64,000 nucleotides of DNA from Microbacterium salitolerans. GTDB taxonomy: Bacteria > Actinomycetota > Actinomycetes > Actinomycetales > Microbacteriaceae. Below, piece by piece: positions 8,286 to 16,896 of this stretch. The stretch lies in contig NZ_JAHKSH010000001.1 in NCBI RefSeq assembly GCF_019720895.1, positions 62,001-126,000 of the forward strand, given 5' to 3'. Each line of letters opens with the position of its first letter. The first letter of the stretch is position 1. The notes beneath the pieces were generated by a model. The model made no database searches. It was not told where the DNA came from and was given only the letters and a program-made list of their open reading frames with translations. Both the position numbers and the translations under genes were made by a program.

Positions 8286-9011
8286 GTGACTCAGCTCGAA
8301 TCTCCGCGCACCATCTTCCTGGCGGGCGACTCCACCGCCGCGCCGAAGCACGCCGACGCGGCGCCGGAGGCCGGGTGGGGGATGGCGCTGCCCTGGCATC
8401 TCACGCCGCGACTCCGCCTGGAGAACCATGCGCGCAACGGCCGCAGCACCCGGTCCTTCGTCGACCAGGGACGTCTCGCCGCGATCCTCGAGCGGATCCG
8501 TCCCGGCGACATCCTGCTCGCGCAGTTCGGGCACAACGACGGCAAGTCGAGCGATCCGGAACGGGCGACGGATCCCTGGACGAGCTACCAGGAGCACCTC
8601 GAGATGTACGTCGCCGGGGCGAGGGAGCACGGGGCGACCGTCGTCTTCGCGACGCCCATCGAGCGGCGGCGCTTCGACGAGGACGGTGCGGCGCGCGCGT
8701 GCCACGGCGACTACCCCCACGCGATGCGCGACCTCGCGAGCCGCCTCGGCGTGCCCGTCGTCGACGCGCAGGTGCAGAGCCTCGCGCTGTGGCAGCGCCT
8801 CGGGCCTGAGGCGTCGACGCGGTACTTCCTGCACACCGACGACGGCCGCCGGGATGACACGCACTTCCAGCCGCCCGGCGCGGCCGAGATCGCGCAGATC
8901 ATCGTGAACGATCTCCGCGCGCAGGCGATCGTGGAGCCGCACGAGGTGCGCCGTCTCGACGATCCGGCGCCGGCGAGCGCGTTCGAATGGCTGGAGACGG
9001 CTCCGGCCTGA
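8286..9011 (+). CDS. SGNH/GDSL esterase, rhamnogalacturonan-acetylesterase type
   Basis: 241 residues. Block I TIFLAGDSTAAPK gives the nucleophile Ser, block III is LLAQFGHNDGK, and the catalytic Asp/His pair is DDTHFQPPG near the C-terminus. This is the pattern of carbohydrate acetylesterases such as rhamnogalacturonan acetylesterase. There is no signal peptide, so it would act inside the cell, for example on imported acetylated oligosaccharides. I chose the GTG at 8286 because block I must be close to the N-terminus; an in-frame ATG at 8274 is an alternative, and neither has a strong ribosome site. No pectin genes are nearby. Confidence 0.85.
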   Translation: MTQLESPRTIFLAGDSTAAPKHADAAPEAGWGMALPWHLTPRLRLENHARNGRSTRSFVDQGRLAAILERIRPGDILLAQFGHNDGKSSDPERATDPWTSYQEHLEMYVAGAREHGATVVFATPIERRRFDEDGAARACHGDYPHAMRDLASRLGVPVVDAQVQSLALWQRLGPEASTRYFLHTDDGRRDDTHFQPPGAAEIAQIIVNDLRAQAIVEPHEVRRLDDPAPASAFEWLETAPA

Positions 9012-9028
9012 GTGCGCCGACGTTCGAA

Positions 9029-9074
9029 TGCCGCGTATCGCGCCATATGCGCGAACATGGCGCGATCTGCGGCA
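9029..9074. repeat. Palindromic repeat element, copy B
   Basis: Arms TGCCGCGTATCGCGCCAT (from 9029) and ATGGCGCGATCTGCGGCA (to 9074) form an 18-base stem with one mismatched region. It lies just after the esterase gene, so it may also act as its terminator. Its sequence is closely related to copies A and C. Confidence 0.7.
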
Positions 9075-9185
9075 GGTGAGCGCGCCGCATCCCCGCATCA
9101 CGGATCCGGATGCACAGGATCACCGATCTCGTCTTCACGTCGCTCCGCCGACCCCCTCCTAATGGAGGGAACCGAAGGAGCTTCA

Positions 9186-10388
9186 ATGACGAACTCGACC
9201 CTCTCGGATCCGCACACCGCGCAGCGTCGCGCCGGAGTGCTGCAGGGCATCCTCCTGCTGGCCGGCAGCTGCATGCCCGTGCTCGGATCCGTTCTTCTCA
9301 CGCCGATCCTGCCCCAGCTGAGCGCACACTTCGCCGGCGAGCCCGGCGCCGACGTGCTCGTGCCGATGATCGTCGCGATCCCGGCGCTCATGATCGCGAT
9401 CTTCGCGCCGTTCGCCGGCCAGGTCGTCGACCGCGTCGGCCGGAAGCCGCTGCTGATCATCGCGATGATCGCCTACGCGATCGCGGGCACCGCGCCCGCG
9501 TGGATGGAGGGGCTCACCGAGATCCTCGTGAGCCGCGTGCTCGTCGGCGTGTGCGAGGCGGCAATCATGACGGTGTGCACGGCGCTCATCGTCGACTACT
9601 TCCATGACGAGCGGCGAGCGAAGTACCTCGGCCTGCAGACGGTCGCGACGACGCTCGGGGCGACCGTGTTCATCGCGCTCGGCGGGGCACTCGGCACGGG
9701 CGGCTGGCACGCGCCGTTCTGGGTCTACGCCATCAGCGTCGTGATCGCGATCCCGATGATCTTCGCGCTGTGGGAGCCGCGCCGCGACGAGTCCGCCACA
9801 GGCGTCGCACGGGTCCCGATCCCGTGGCGCCGGATCTGGGCGCGGCTGCTGGTGACGCTGTTCGCGGGGTTCACGTTCTACGTCATGGTCATCGAGATCA
9901 GCTACCTCGTCGTCGCGACGGGCGTCGACGCCGCCGACACCCGCACGATCGGCGTCGCGTCGGCGGTCGCCTCACTCTCGACCGCGATCGCGGGCTTCAC
10001 GTTCTCGCGCCTCGGCCGACTGAAGCCGGGCGCGCTGCTGCCGCTCGCCTTCGCGCTCCAGGCCGTCGGAATGGTGCTCGTGTGGATCCTTCCCGGCTTC
10101 GCGGGCGTCGTCATCGGCGCGGTCGTGGCGTCGTTCGGATCCGGGTTCCTCCTGCCGTCCCTGCTCACGTGGGTCGTCGCGACGACGAGCTTCGCCGAGC
10201 GCGGGCGCGTCACCGGCTGGTGGACGGCGGCGTTCTTCCTGGGTCAGTTCCTGACGCCGATCATCGTCGGGGTGCTCCAGGGAGCCCTCGGGGAGCTGAC
10301 GACGGTCGTCGGCGTGGTCGGGATCGGCGCGGCCATCGTCGGCGGGGCACTGTTCCTGGCGCGCCGACGCCAGCACGAAAGCGTATAA
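9186..10388 (+). CDS. Major facilitator superfamily transporter
   Basis: 400 residues with about 12 membrane helices. I chose the ATG at 9186 because GAAGGAG lies five bases before it. The loop between helices 2 and 3 carries the MFS signature (GQVVDRVGRKPLLI). The first helix starts after a 20-residue polar N-terminus. It precedes the extradiol dioxygenase operon on the same strand with a separate leader, so it is a good candidate for uptake of the aromatic substrate of that cluster. The exact substrate cannot be read from the sequence. A small hairpin (CCCTCC-TAAT-GGAGGG) lies just upstream of the ribosome site. Confidence 0.9.
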   Translation: MTNSTLSDPHTAQRRAGVLQGILLLAGSCMPVLGSVLLTPILPQLSAHFAGEPGADVLVPMIVAIPALMIAIFAPFAGQVVDRVGRKPLLIIAMIAYAIAGTAPAWMEGLTEILVSRVLVGVCEAAIMTVCTALIVDYFHDERRAKYLGLQTVATTLGATVFIALGGALGTGGWHAPFWVYAISVVIAIPMIFALWEPRRDESATGVARVPIPWRRIWARLLVTLFAGFTFYVMVIEISYLVVATGVDAADTRTIGVASAVASLSTAIAGFTFSRLGRLKPGALLPLAFALQAVGMVLVWILPGFAGVVIGAVVASFGSGFLLPSLLTWVVATTSFAERGRVTGWWTAAFFLGQFLTPIIVGVLQGALGELTTVVGVVGIGAAIVGGALFLARRRQHESV

Positions 10389-10393
10389 CTCAG

Positions 10394-10437
10394 CCTGATG
10401 CGCAGGATCCACAGATTCGGCTTCCCTGATACGCAGG
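10394..10437. promoter_or_regulatory. Direct repeat upstream of the extradiol dioxygenase operon
   Basis: Two copies of CCTGAT(G/A)CGCAGG at 10394-10406 and 10425-10437, 31 bases apart (three helical turns), with one mismatch. A related copy (CCGGATGCACAGG) lies at 9106-9118 upstream of the MFS gene. This arrangement fits binding of a regulator to one helix face. The regulator is unknown. Confidence 0.4.
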
Positions 10438-10484
10438 TGGCGGCGGAGAGTGGACCCAGACCCACCCCGAAGAAGGGATCAACG

Positions 10485-11501
10485 ATGATCACACTGCTCT
10501 CCCACCTCTCGTTCGTCGCGGTGACGACGCCCGACGTCGAGGCATCCGTCACGTTCTACGAGGAGCAGGTCGGCATGCAGGTCGTCGACCGCATCGACGG
10601 CGCTGTCTACCTGCGCTGCTGGGGCGACTACTACCGCTACAGCCTCGTCGTCATGCCGGGCGATGAGCCTGCTCTGCACACCGCCGGCTGGCGCACCTCG
10701 AGCCCGGAGGCGCTCGAGGAGGCCGTGGCGCGACTGGAGGCCGAGGGGGTCGAGGGCGCGTGGACCGACGGCCACACGATCGGCCGCGCCTACCGCTTCG
10801 TCGGACCCCAGGGCCACCCGATGACCCTCCACTGGGACGTCGAGCACTTCCAGAGCGGCTCCGACCTCGCGTCGATCTACCCCGACCGCCCGCAGCGGCG
10901 CTCGTCGCACGCCGGGGCGCCGCGTCAGCTCGACCACGTCACGATCGCGGCTCGCGACGTCGACGCGTTCTGCGAGTGGTACACCCGGGTCCTCGGCTTC
11001 CGGCACATGGCCCGCACCGTGCTCGACGAGGCGCCCGTCTCGGTGTTCTCGGTGCTCACGACGAACGAGAAGTCGCACGACCTCGGCGTCGTGCTCGACG
11101 GATCCACCCGCGACGGGCGCGTGAACCACTTCGCGTTCTGGGTCGACACCCGCGAGGAGCTGCTGATCGCCGCCGACGTGCTCATGGAGAACGGAACCGA
11201 CATCGAGTACGGCCCGTCGATCCACGGGATCGGCGAGCAGAACTTCCTCTACTACCGCGAGCCGTCGAGTCTGCGCATCGAGCTGAACACCGGCGGATAC
11301 CGTAACTACGTGCCCGACTGGCAGCCGAACACGTGGAAGCCGTCGCAGGGATCCAACAACTTCTACCGCAACGGTCGGATGCCGATGTCGATGACGGAGT
11401 CGTTCCCGCCCGCCGACGGCCCCACGGCGACGGAGGAAGGCGTGCCCGACGAGATCAAGGACGCCCTGCTCAACCCGTACGCCCAGGAGGGTCGGGGCTG
11501 A
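10485..11501 (+). CDS. Type I extradiol (catechol 2,3-dioxygenase family) ring-cleavage enzyme
   Basis: 338 residues, starting at the ATG at 10485 after AGAAGGG. It has two vicinal-oxygen-chelate domains: the N-terminal one covers about residues 5-130, and the catalytic one about 145-275. The iron ligands are visible as His151 (LDHVTIAARD), His215 (VNHFAFW) and Glu266 (LRIELNTGG), the 2-His-1-carboxylate set of this family. It opens a catechol-type ring next to the hydroxyls with oxygen. It leads a set of ring-cleavage follow-on enzymes, so this is the key step of a meta-cleavage pathway. The substrate is not determinable. A 60-residue C-terminal extension (YRNYVPDWQPNTWKPSQGSN onwards) is typical of the homoprotocatechuate/aryl-catechol branch. 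Confidence 0.9.
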   Translation: MITLLSHLSFVAVTTPDVEASVTFYEEQVGMQVVDRIDGAVYLRCWGDYYRYSLVVMPGDEPALHTAGWRTSSPEALEEAVARLEAEGVEGAWTDGHTIGRAYRFVGPQGHPMTLHWDVEHFQSGSDLASIYPDRPQRRSSHAGAPRQLDHVTIAARDVDAFCEWYTRVLGFRHMARTVLDEAPVSVFSVLTTNEKSHDLGVVLDGSTRDGRVNHFAFWVDTREELLIAADVLMENGTDIEYGPSIHGIGEQNFLYYREPSSLRIELNTGGYRNYVPDWQPNTWKPSQGSNNFYRNGRMPMSMTESFPPADGPTATEEGVPDEIKDALLNPYAQEGRG

Positions 11502-11578
11502 CGGACGGCCGCCGCGACCGCACCGGCGGTCACGGCGGCCTCCCGTCTCCCGCACAATCGATCGACGAGGATCCGACG

Positions 11579-12547
11579 ATGACGTCACACCGCACACTCG
11601 ACAACCGCTTCGCCCTCGCGCGCTTCCGCGACGGCGACACCGCCCGCCTCGGCCTCGTGGCGGGCGACCGCATTCGCGCGCTCTCGCCCGATGAGCTCGG
11701 CGCCCCCGACCTGAACGCGTTCCTCGCACAGGGGGAGCTCGCGTGGGAGCGCCTCGCGCGACTCGTCGACACCGAGGGGCCATGGCAGGCGCTCGCCGAC
11801 GTGGTGCTGACCGCACCGGTCGAGCCGCGCCAGGTGCTGCAGACGGGGGCGAACTACCGCCAGCACGTCATCGAGCTCGTCGCGGCCGGCCTCACGAACA
11901 GCACGGACCGCACGTCCGACGAGGCGCGCGCGCACGCGGCGCAGATGATGGATGACCGCGCGGCGAACGGAGAGCCCTACTTCTTCATCGGCCTGCCGGC
12001 GTGCGTCGTCGGCGACGACGTGCCCCTCGCGCTGCCCGCATACAGCGAGGTGCACGACTGGGAGCTCGAGCTGGCCGTCGTCATCGGGCGCGAGGCGTTC
12101 CGCGTCTCGCGGGACGAGGCGCTCGACCATGTCGCCGGCTACACGATCGTCAACGACATCACCACGCGCGACCTCGTGTTCCGGAAGGACATGAAGGAGA
12201 TCGGCACCGACTGGTACCGCGCGAAGAATGCGCCGGGCTTCCTGCCGACCGGCCCGTTCCTCGTGCCGGCGCAGCTCGTCGACGAGTCGGACGCGCACGT
12301 GCGCCTCGACCTCAACGGCGACACGATGCAGGACTCGTCGACCTCGGATCTGCTCTTCGGCGTCCCCGCCCTCGTGTCGGCCGCGAGCCAGACGATGCCC
12401 CTGCTGCCCGGCGACATCCTGCTCACGGGCAGCCCCGCGGGCAACGGCCAGCACTGGAAGAGGTTCCTGCGCGACGGGGACGTCATGGAGGGATCCATCG
12501 CCGGGCTCGGCACTCAGGTCGTCCGCTGCGTCGAGGAGTCGTCATGA
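11579..12547 (+). CDS. Fumarylacetoacetate hydrolase family protein
   Basis: 322 residues from the ATG at 11579, with GAGG eight bases upstream. FAH-fold markers are LQTGANYRQHV, the metal-binding ELELAVVIG, GYTIVNDITTRD and GDILLTGSPAGNG. Members hydrolyse or hydrate/decarboxylate acyl pyruvates and 2-hydroxymuconate-type dienoates. Placed directly behind the extradiol dioxygenase, it likely acts on the ring-cleavage product or a later acylpyruvate. It overlaps the next gene by four bases (ATGA). A second, divergent FAH gene ends the same cluster. Confidence 0.9.
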   Translation: MTSHRTLDNRFALARFRDGDTARLGLVAGDRIRALSPDELGAPDLNAFLAQGELAWERLARLVDTEGPWQALADVVLTAPVEPRQVLQTGANYRQHVIELVAAGLTNSTDRTSDEARAHAAQMMDDRAANGEPYFFIGLPACVVGDDVPLALPAYSEVHDWELELAVVIGREAFRVSRDEALDHVAGYTIVNDITTRDLVFRKDMKEIGTDWYRAKNAPGFLPTGPFLVPAQLVDESDAHVRLDLNGDTMQDSSTSDLLFGVPALVSAASQTMPLLPGDILLTGSPAGNGQHWKRFLRDGDVMEGSIAGLGTQVVRCVEESS

Positions 12548-13530
12548 CGCTGCCGTCCGAGGACCCCGCCGACATCGACCGCACGGATCCCGAGCGCGAG
12601 ATCCGCGTGCGCGCTGAGGCGTTCCGCAACTGGGGGCGCTGGGGAGAGGACGACCGGCTCGGCACGCTCAACCTCCTCTCCGAGGCCGATCGCGTGGTGG
12701 CCGCCGCCCTCGTGCGCACCGGCCGCACGGTGTCGCTCGCGCAGGCGTTCGACACCGACGGCCCGCAGAAGGGGTGGCGACGCCGCACGAACCCGGTGCA
12801 CACCATGACCGACACGGGCACCGATGCCGAGCGCGGCAGCCAGGGCTTCCCGCACGGCATCGGCGGAGCCGACGACGTCATCGCCATGCCGCTGCAGTGC
12901 TCGACGCAGTGGGACGGCCTGGGCCACATCTTCGACCACGGATTCGCCTGGAATGGACGTCGCGCGGGCGACGTCGTCACGAGCGACGGCGACCTCGTCA
13001 CGGGCATCGAGCACGCCTCCTCCACCATCGCGGGGCGGGGTGTCCTGCTAGACGTGGGGCGCCATCTCGCCGACGGCGAGCTCGAGGACGGGTACGCGAT
13101 CTCGGCCGCGGAACTCGACGCGTGCGCCGCCGCCCAGGGCATCGAGGTGCGCCGCGGCGACATCGTGCTCGTGCGCACCGGGCGCTACACGCGGGCGAAG
13201 CGCGAGGGTTGGAACGACTACGCGGGCGGCGCCGCCCCCGGTCTGTCCCTCACGACGGCGGGATGGCTGCATCGCACCGAGATCGCCGCCATCGCGACCG
13301 ACACCTGGGGCTTCGAGGTGCGACCGAACGAGTTCGACGTGCCCTCGTTCCAGCCCCTGCACCAGGTCGTGATCCCGAACATGGGTCTCACGATCGGCGA
13401 GATGTGGGATCTCGATGATCTCGCGGACGCGTGCGTCGAGCGCGGGAGCTGGGAGTTCCTGCTCGTCGCCCCGCCCCTGCCGATCACGGGCGCCGTCGGA
13501 TCCCCGATCAACCCGCTCGCGATCCTCTAG
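12544..13530 (+). CDS. Cyclase-family (kynurenine formamidase fold) metal-dependent hydrolase
   Basis: 328 residues. The start is the ATG overlapping the previous stop. The family metal motif is present in its variant form STQWDGLGHIFDH (the usual version is HxGTHxDxxxH). GIEHASSTIAGRGVLLDVG and RRGDIVLVRTGR are further family markers. The family includes isatin hydrolase and kynurenine formamidase, as well as cyclase-like enzymes in aromatic degradation clusters. Here it probably opens or hydrolyses a lactone, lactam or amide intermediate. The exact reaction is unknown. It belongs to the extradiol operon. Confidence 0.88.
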   Translation: MTLPSEDPADIDRTDPEREIRVRAEAFRNWGRWGEDDRLGTLNLLSEADRVVAAALVRTGRTVSLAQAFDTDGPQKGWRRRTNPVHTMTDTGTDAERGSQGFPHGIGGADDVIAMPLQCSTQWDGLGHIFDHGFAWNGRRAGDVVTSDGDLVTGIEHASSTIAGRGVLLDVGRHLADGELEDGYAISAAELDACAAAQGIEVRRGDIVLVRTGRYTRAKREGWNDYAGGAAPGLSLTTAGWLHRTEIAAIATDTWGFEVRPNEFDVPSFQPLHQVVIPNMGLTIGEMWDLDDLADACVERGSWEFLLVAPPLPITGAVGSPINPLAIL

Positions 13531-13564
13531 CCAGAACGCATTTCGAGAACGAGGAGGTTCTCCC

Positions 13565-14698
13565 ATGACCGCAGTGAAGAAGGTCGCGATCGCCGGGTGC
13601 GGTGCCGCGAGCATGGCCGTCGCGATCCCGCTCGCCGAAGCGGGCGTCGAGGTCGACGTCTACGAGCTGACGACCGAGCTGCCCGCGCTCGGGTCCGGCA
13701 TCACCCTGCAGGGCAACGCGCTCCGCTCCCTCGCGGCGCTCGGCGTCTGGGACGACGTCGCACCGCTCGGGTACCCGTTCGAGGGGCTCACCCTGCGCGC
13801 ACCCGGGCCGGACGCCGCGGTCGTCGCCGAGCTGCCGGAGGTGAAGACGGGCGGGCCGGACTTCCCGGCCGGCATGGGCATGTACCGTCCCGACCTCGCA
13901 CGGATCCTCGCGGCGCGCGCCGTAGCTCTCGGCGTGCGGATCCACTTCGGATCCAAGGTGACGGGCGTCCGCGAGACCGAGACGGGCGTGCGCGTGGACG
14001 TCGGCGGCGCGACGGTCGGCGAGTTCGACCTGCTCGTCGGCGCCGACGGCCTGCATTCGACCGTGCGCGACCTCATCGGCATCGAGACGCAGCCCGAGCA
14101 CACCGGCATGGGCATCTGGCGCGCGTTCGTCCCGCGGCCCGCCGAGGTCACGCAGTCCCAGCTCTACTACGGCGGTCCCGTCTACATCGCCGGCTACACG
14201 CCGACGGGCGAGGACTCGATGTACGCGTTCCTCGTCGAGGACGCGCAGGACCGCTTCGGCGTCGAGCCCCCGGAGGCCGTCGGGATCATGAAGGACCTCG
14301 CGGCCGCGTACGGCGGACCCTGGAACGAGGTGCGCGAGAGCCTGGACGAGTCGAGCCGCATCAACTACACGTGGTTCACGGCGCACGTCGTCGACGGCGC
14401 CTGGAACCGGGGCCGCACGGTCATCATCGGCGACGCCGCGCACAGCTGCCCGCCGACGATCGCGCAGGGCGCCGCGCAGGCGCTCGAGGACGGTCTCGTG
14501 CTCGCGGAGCTGCTGCTCGCGGCGGACGCCGTCGATCAGGAGCTGTGGGACGCCTTCCATGCCCGTCGCGTCGAGCGCGCGACCGCCGTCGTCGAGGCAT
14601 CGGTACAGCTCGGGAGGTGGCAGCTCGAGCACAACCGCGAGGCTGACGCCCCCGGTCTCATCTTCGGCATCGCGAAGAAGATGGCGGAGCCCGCATGA
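13565..14698 (+). CDS. FAD-dependent aromatic monooxygenase (salicylate / 3-hydroxybenzoate hydroxylase type)
   Basis: 377 residues from the ATG at 13565, with GAGGAGG upstream. Group A flavoprotein hydroxylase motifs occur in order: N-terminal dinucleotide fold VAIAGCGAASMAVAIPLAEA, the DG motif LLVGADGLHSTVR (about residue 160), and the GD motif TVIIGDAAHSCPP (about residue 287). It uses NAD(P)H and oxygen to hydroxylate an aromatic ring, probably supplying the catechol for the extradiol enzyme in the same operon. The following gene overlaps by four bases. The hydroxylated substrate is not predictable from the motifs. Confidence 0.9.
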   Translation: MTAVKKVAIAGCGAASMAVAIPLAEAGVEVDVYELTTELPALGSGITLQGNALRSLAALGVWDDVAPLGYPFEGLTLRAPGPDAAVVAELPEVKTGGPDFPAGMGMYRPDLARILAARAVALGVRIHFGSKVTGVRETETGVRVDVGGATVGEFDLLVGADGLHSTVRDLIGIETQPEHTGMGIWRAFVPRPAEVTQSQLYYGGPVYIAGYTPTGEDSMYAFLVEDAQDRFGVEPPEAVGIMKDLAAAYGGPWNEVRESLDESSRINYTWFTAHVVDGAWNRGRTVIIGDAAHSCPPTIAQGAAQALEDGLVLAELLLAADAVDQELWDAFHARRVERATAVVEASVQLGRWQLEHNREADAPGLIFGIAKKMAEPA

Positions 14699-15780
14699 CC
14701 GCGGTGATCGACGTCCACGCCCACCTGCTCATGCCGTCCCTTCAGCAGGAGGTCGAGTGGCGCGCCCCTGACGGCGTCGCCGCCGCGGCCGACCTCGAGC
14801 GGGTGCGCAACGGCGTGCCGAGTCTGCAGGCCTCGGGCGCGATGGTCGGCGAGCGGATCCCGCTCCTCACCGATGCGGCGGCTCGCCTCGCGCGCATGGA
14901 TGAGCAGGGCGTGGCCGTGCAGTGGGTGAGCCCGTCGCCGAACCACTACTACCCGTGGGCCGACGAGGAGCTCGGAGTCTGGGCCGCGGGCGAGGCGAAT
15001 CGCCTCATCGCCGCCCACGTGGCGCAGGCCCCCGAGCGTCTCCGCGGCCTCGGCGCCGTCCCGTTGCAGCACCCGCACCGCGCGGTCGATCTGCTCGACG
15101 ACGCGCTCGAACGCGGGCTGATCGGCGTCGAGATCTCGTCGTTCGCGGGCGATGTCGAGCTGTCGGATCCGCGCCTCGAGGAGTTCTGGACGCGTGCCGC
15201 CGAGACCGGCGCGATCGTCTTCCTGCACCCCTTCGGCTGCTCGCTCGACGAGCGCCTCGACCGGTTCTATCTGTCGAACACCGTGGGCCAGCCGGCCGAG
15301 AACGCCGTCGCGATCTCGCACCTCATCTTCTCCGGCGTGCTCGATCGGCATCCCGGCCTCGCTCTCGTCGCGGCGCACGGCGGCGGCTACCTGCCGACGG
15401 CGATCGGTCGATCGGACCGCGCGTGGCGCGTGCGCCCCGAGGCGCGTGGCTGCGAGAACGCCCCCTCGACCTATCTGCGGCGGATGTGGTTCGACACGGT
15501 GGTGCACGACGAGCGCGGACTCCGCGACCTCGTCGACATCGTCGGCGCGGATCGCGTCGTGCTGGGATCCGACTTTCCGTTCGACATGGGGCTCGACGAC
15601 CCCGTCGCGTTCGTGCACGGGGCCGGGCTCGAGGAGGACGTCGTCCAGGCCGTGCTCGCGGGGAATGCGGAGGCGCTCGCCGTGGGGGCATCCATCGCCT
15701 CCGAGGGCCTCGACCACGCCGACCCGGCCGACCCCTCGGCACGATCCGCGCAGGTCGCGGGTTCGGGGCGGAGCGCATGA
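14695..15780 (+). CDS. ACMSD-like amidohydrolase / decarboxylase
   Basis: 361 residues, overlapping the monooxygenase by ATGA. The amidohydrolase-2 metal site is complete: VIDVHAHLLMP (HxH at residues 8-10), FLHPFG, AHGGGYLP and LGSDFPFDMG. This branch (ACMSD, gamma-resorcylate and 5-carboxyvanillate decarboxylases, LigJ-type hydratases) uses zinc for non-oxidative decarboxylation or hydration. In this operon it could remove a carboxyl group before or after ring cleavage. The Ala/Asp-rich 30-residue tail is unlikely to be catalytic. Confidence 0.88.
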   Translation: MTAVIDVHAHLLMPSLQQEVEWRAPDGVAAAADLERVRNGVPSLQASGAMVGERIPLLTDAAARLARMDEQGVAVQWVSPSPNHYYPWADEELGVWAAGEANRLIAAHVAQAPERLRGLGAVPLQHPHRAVDLLDDALERGLIGVEISSFAGDVELSDPRLEEFWTRAAETGAIVFLHPFGCSLDERLDRFYLSNTVGQPAENAVAISHLIFSGVLDRHPGLALVAAHGGGYLPTAIGRSDRAWRVRPEARGCENAPSTYLRRMWFDTVVHDERGLRDLVDIVGADRVVLGSDFPFDMGLDDPVAFVHGAGLEEDVVQAVLAGNAEALAVGASIASEGLDHADPADPSARSAQVAGSGRSA

Positions 15781-16727
15781 GGATCGGGCGCTGGATTCGC
15801 GACGGACAGAAGGAAGACGGCTTCGTCGAGGACGCCGGCGTCGTGCCGTTCCCGGACGGCCTCCTCGTCGCCGACGTTCTCGCGGCGGGCCCCGGCGGGC
15901 TCGCCGACCTCCTTGCCCGCGCCGGGGATCCCGTCGCACCGCTCGACGCCGTCACGCTGCGGGCCCCGCTGGATCCGGCGTCGGTGCGCGACTTCGTCGC
16001 CTTCGAGGAGCACGTCGAGGGCGTCAGTGCCGGCGTGGAGGGCAGGAGCCACGTCGCCGACGAGTGGTACGAGGCGCCGACGTTCTACTTCACGAACCCG
16101 CACACGATCGCGGGGCCGGGCGAGACGATCACGCCGCCCGAGACGCATCGGCTCGACTTCGAGCTCGAGGTCGCGGCCGTCATCGGCGGCTCCGGCACGA
16201 ACCTCACGGCCGACGAGGGGCACGCGGCGATCTTCGGCTACACGATCATGAACGACTGGTCCGCCCGCGACCTGCAGGCGCGCGAGATGAAGGTGCGCCT
16301 CGGGCCGTGCAAGGGCAAGGACTTCGCGATGACGCTCGGGCCGTGGATCGTCACCGCCGACGAGCTCGCGCCGTTCGAAGACGACGAGGGCTTCCTCGCG
16401 GTGCGGGCCGAGGTGTTCGTGGGCGGCGAGCGATACGGCGAGGACCTCGTGTCGAACATGGGGTGGCCGTTCGCGGAGCTCGTGGCCTACGCGTCGCGCG
16501 CGTCACGCGTGGTGCCCGGAGACGTCCTCGGATCCGGAACCGTCGGCAACGGCGGCTGCCTGGGCGAGCTGTGGGGCCGGGGCAGCGACCTGCCGCCGCT
16601 CGCGGAGGGCGACGAGGTGCGCATGGTCGTCGAGGGCATCGGCGAACTGGTCGGATCCGTCGGCGCTCCCGTCGCCGCACCGCCGCTTCCGAGGGCGCGC
16701 GTGCGCCCTCGCGCCCGGCGGCGCTGA
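15777..16727 (+). CDS. Second fumarylacetoacetate hydrolase family protein
   Basis: 316 residues from the ATG overlapping the previous stop. FAH markers are RDFVAFEEHVEG, FYFTNPHTIAGPGETI, FELEVAAVIGG, GYTIMNDWSARDLQ and GSGTVGNGGCLGELWGR. This resembles the fumarylacetoacetase / 2-keto-4-pentenoate hydratase lineage and differs clearly from the FAH gene at 11579, so two separate C-C or hydration steps are likely in the pathway. An arginine-rich tail ends the protein. It is the last gene of the operon, followed by hairpin C. Confidence 0.9.
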   Translation: MRIGRWIRDGQKEDGFVEDAGVVPFPDGLLVADVLAAGPGGLADLLARAGDPVAPLDAVTLRAPLDPASVRDFVAFEEHVEGVSAGVEGRSHVADEWYEAPTFYFTNPHTIAGPGETITPPETHRLDFELEVAAVIGGSGTNLTADEGHAAIFGYTIMNDWSARDLQAREMKVRLGPCKGKDFAMTLGPWIVTADELAPFEDDEGFLAVRAEVFVGGERYGEDLVSNMGWPFAELVAYASRASRVVPGDVLGSGTVGNGGCLGELWGRGSDLPPLAEGDEVRMVVEGIGELVGSVGAPVAAPPLPRARVRPRARRR

Positions 16728-16738
16728 CTCGCGCTCGC

Positions 16739-16786
16739 ATGCCGCAGATCGCTCCAAGGATCCGTTCTTGGAGCGATCTGCGGCAT
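16739..16786. repeat. Palindromic repeat element, copy C (also probable terminator)
   Basis: A perfect 19-base stem (arms 16739-16757 and 16768-16786, ATGCCGCAGATCGCTCCAA and its complement) with a ten-base loop, directly after the second FAH gene. The arm sequence is shared with copies A and B. It is well placed to end the extradiol operon. Confidence 0.8.
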
Positions 16787-16896
16787 TCAGGCGCCGGGCC
16801 GGTGCCGGATCCGCTCAGGTGACGCTCGCGACCCTTCGGAGATGGCATCGCGGGTCCGCTACGCTCGGTCCGGGCACGGCACGAGGAGGAGCGACG

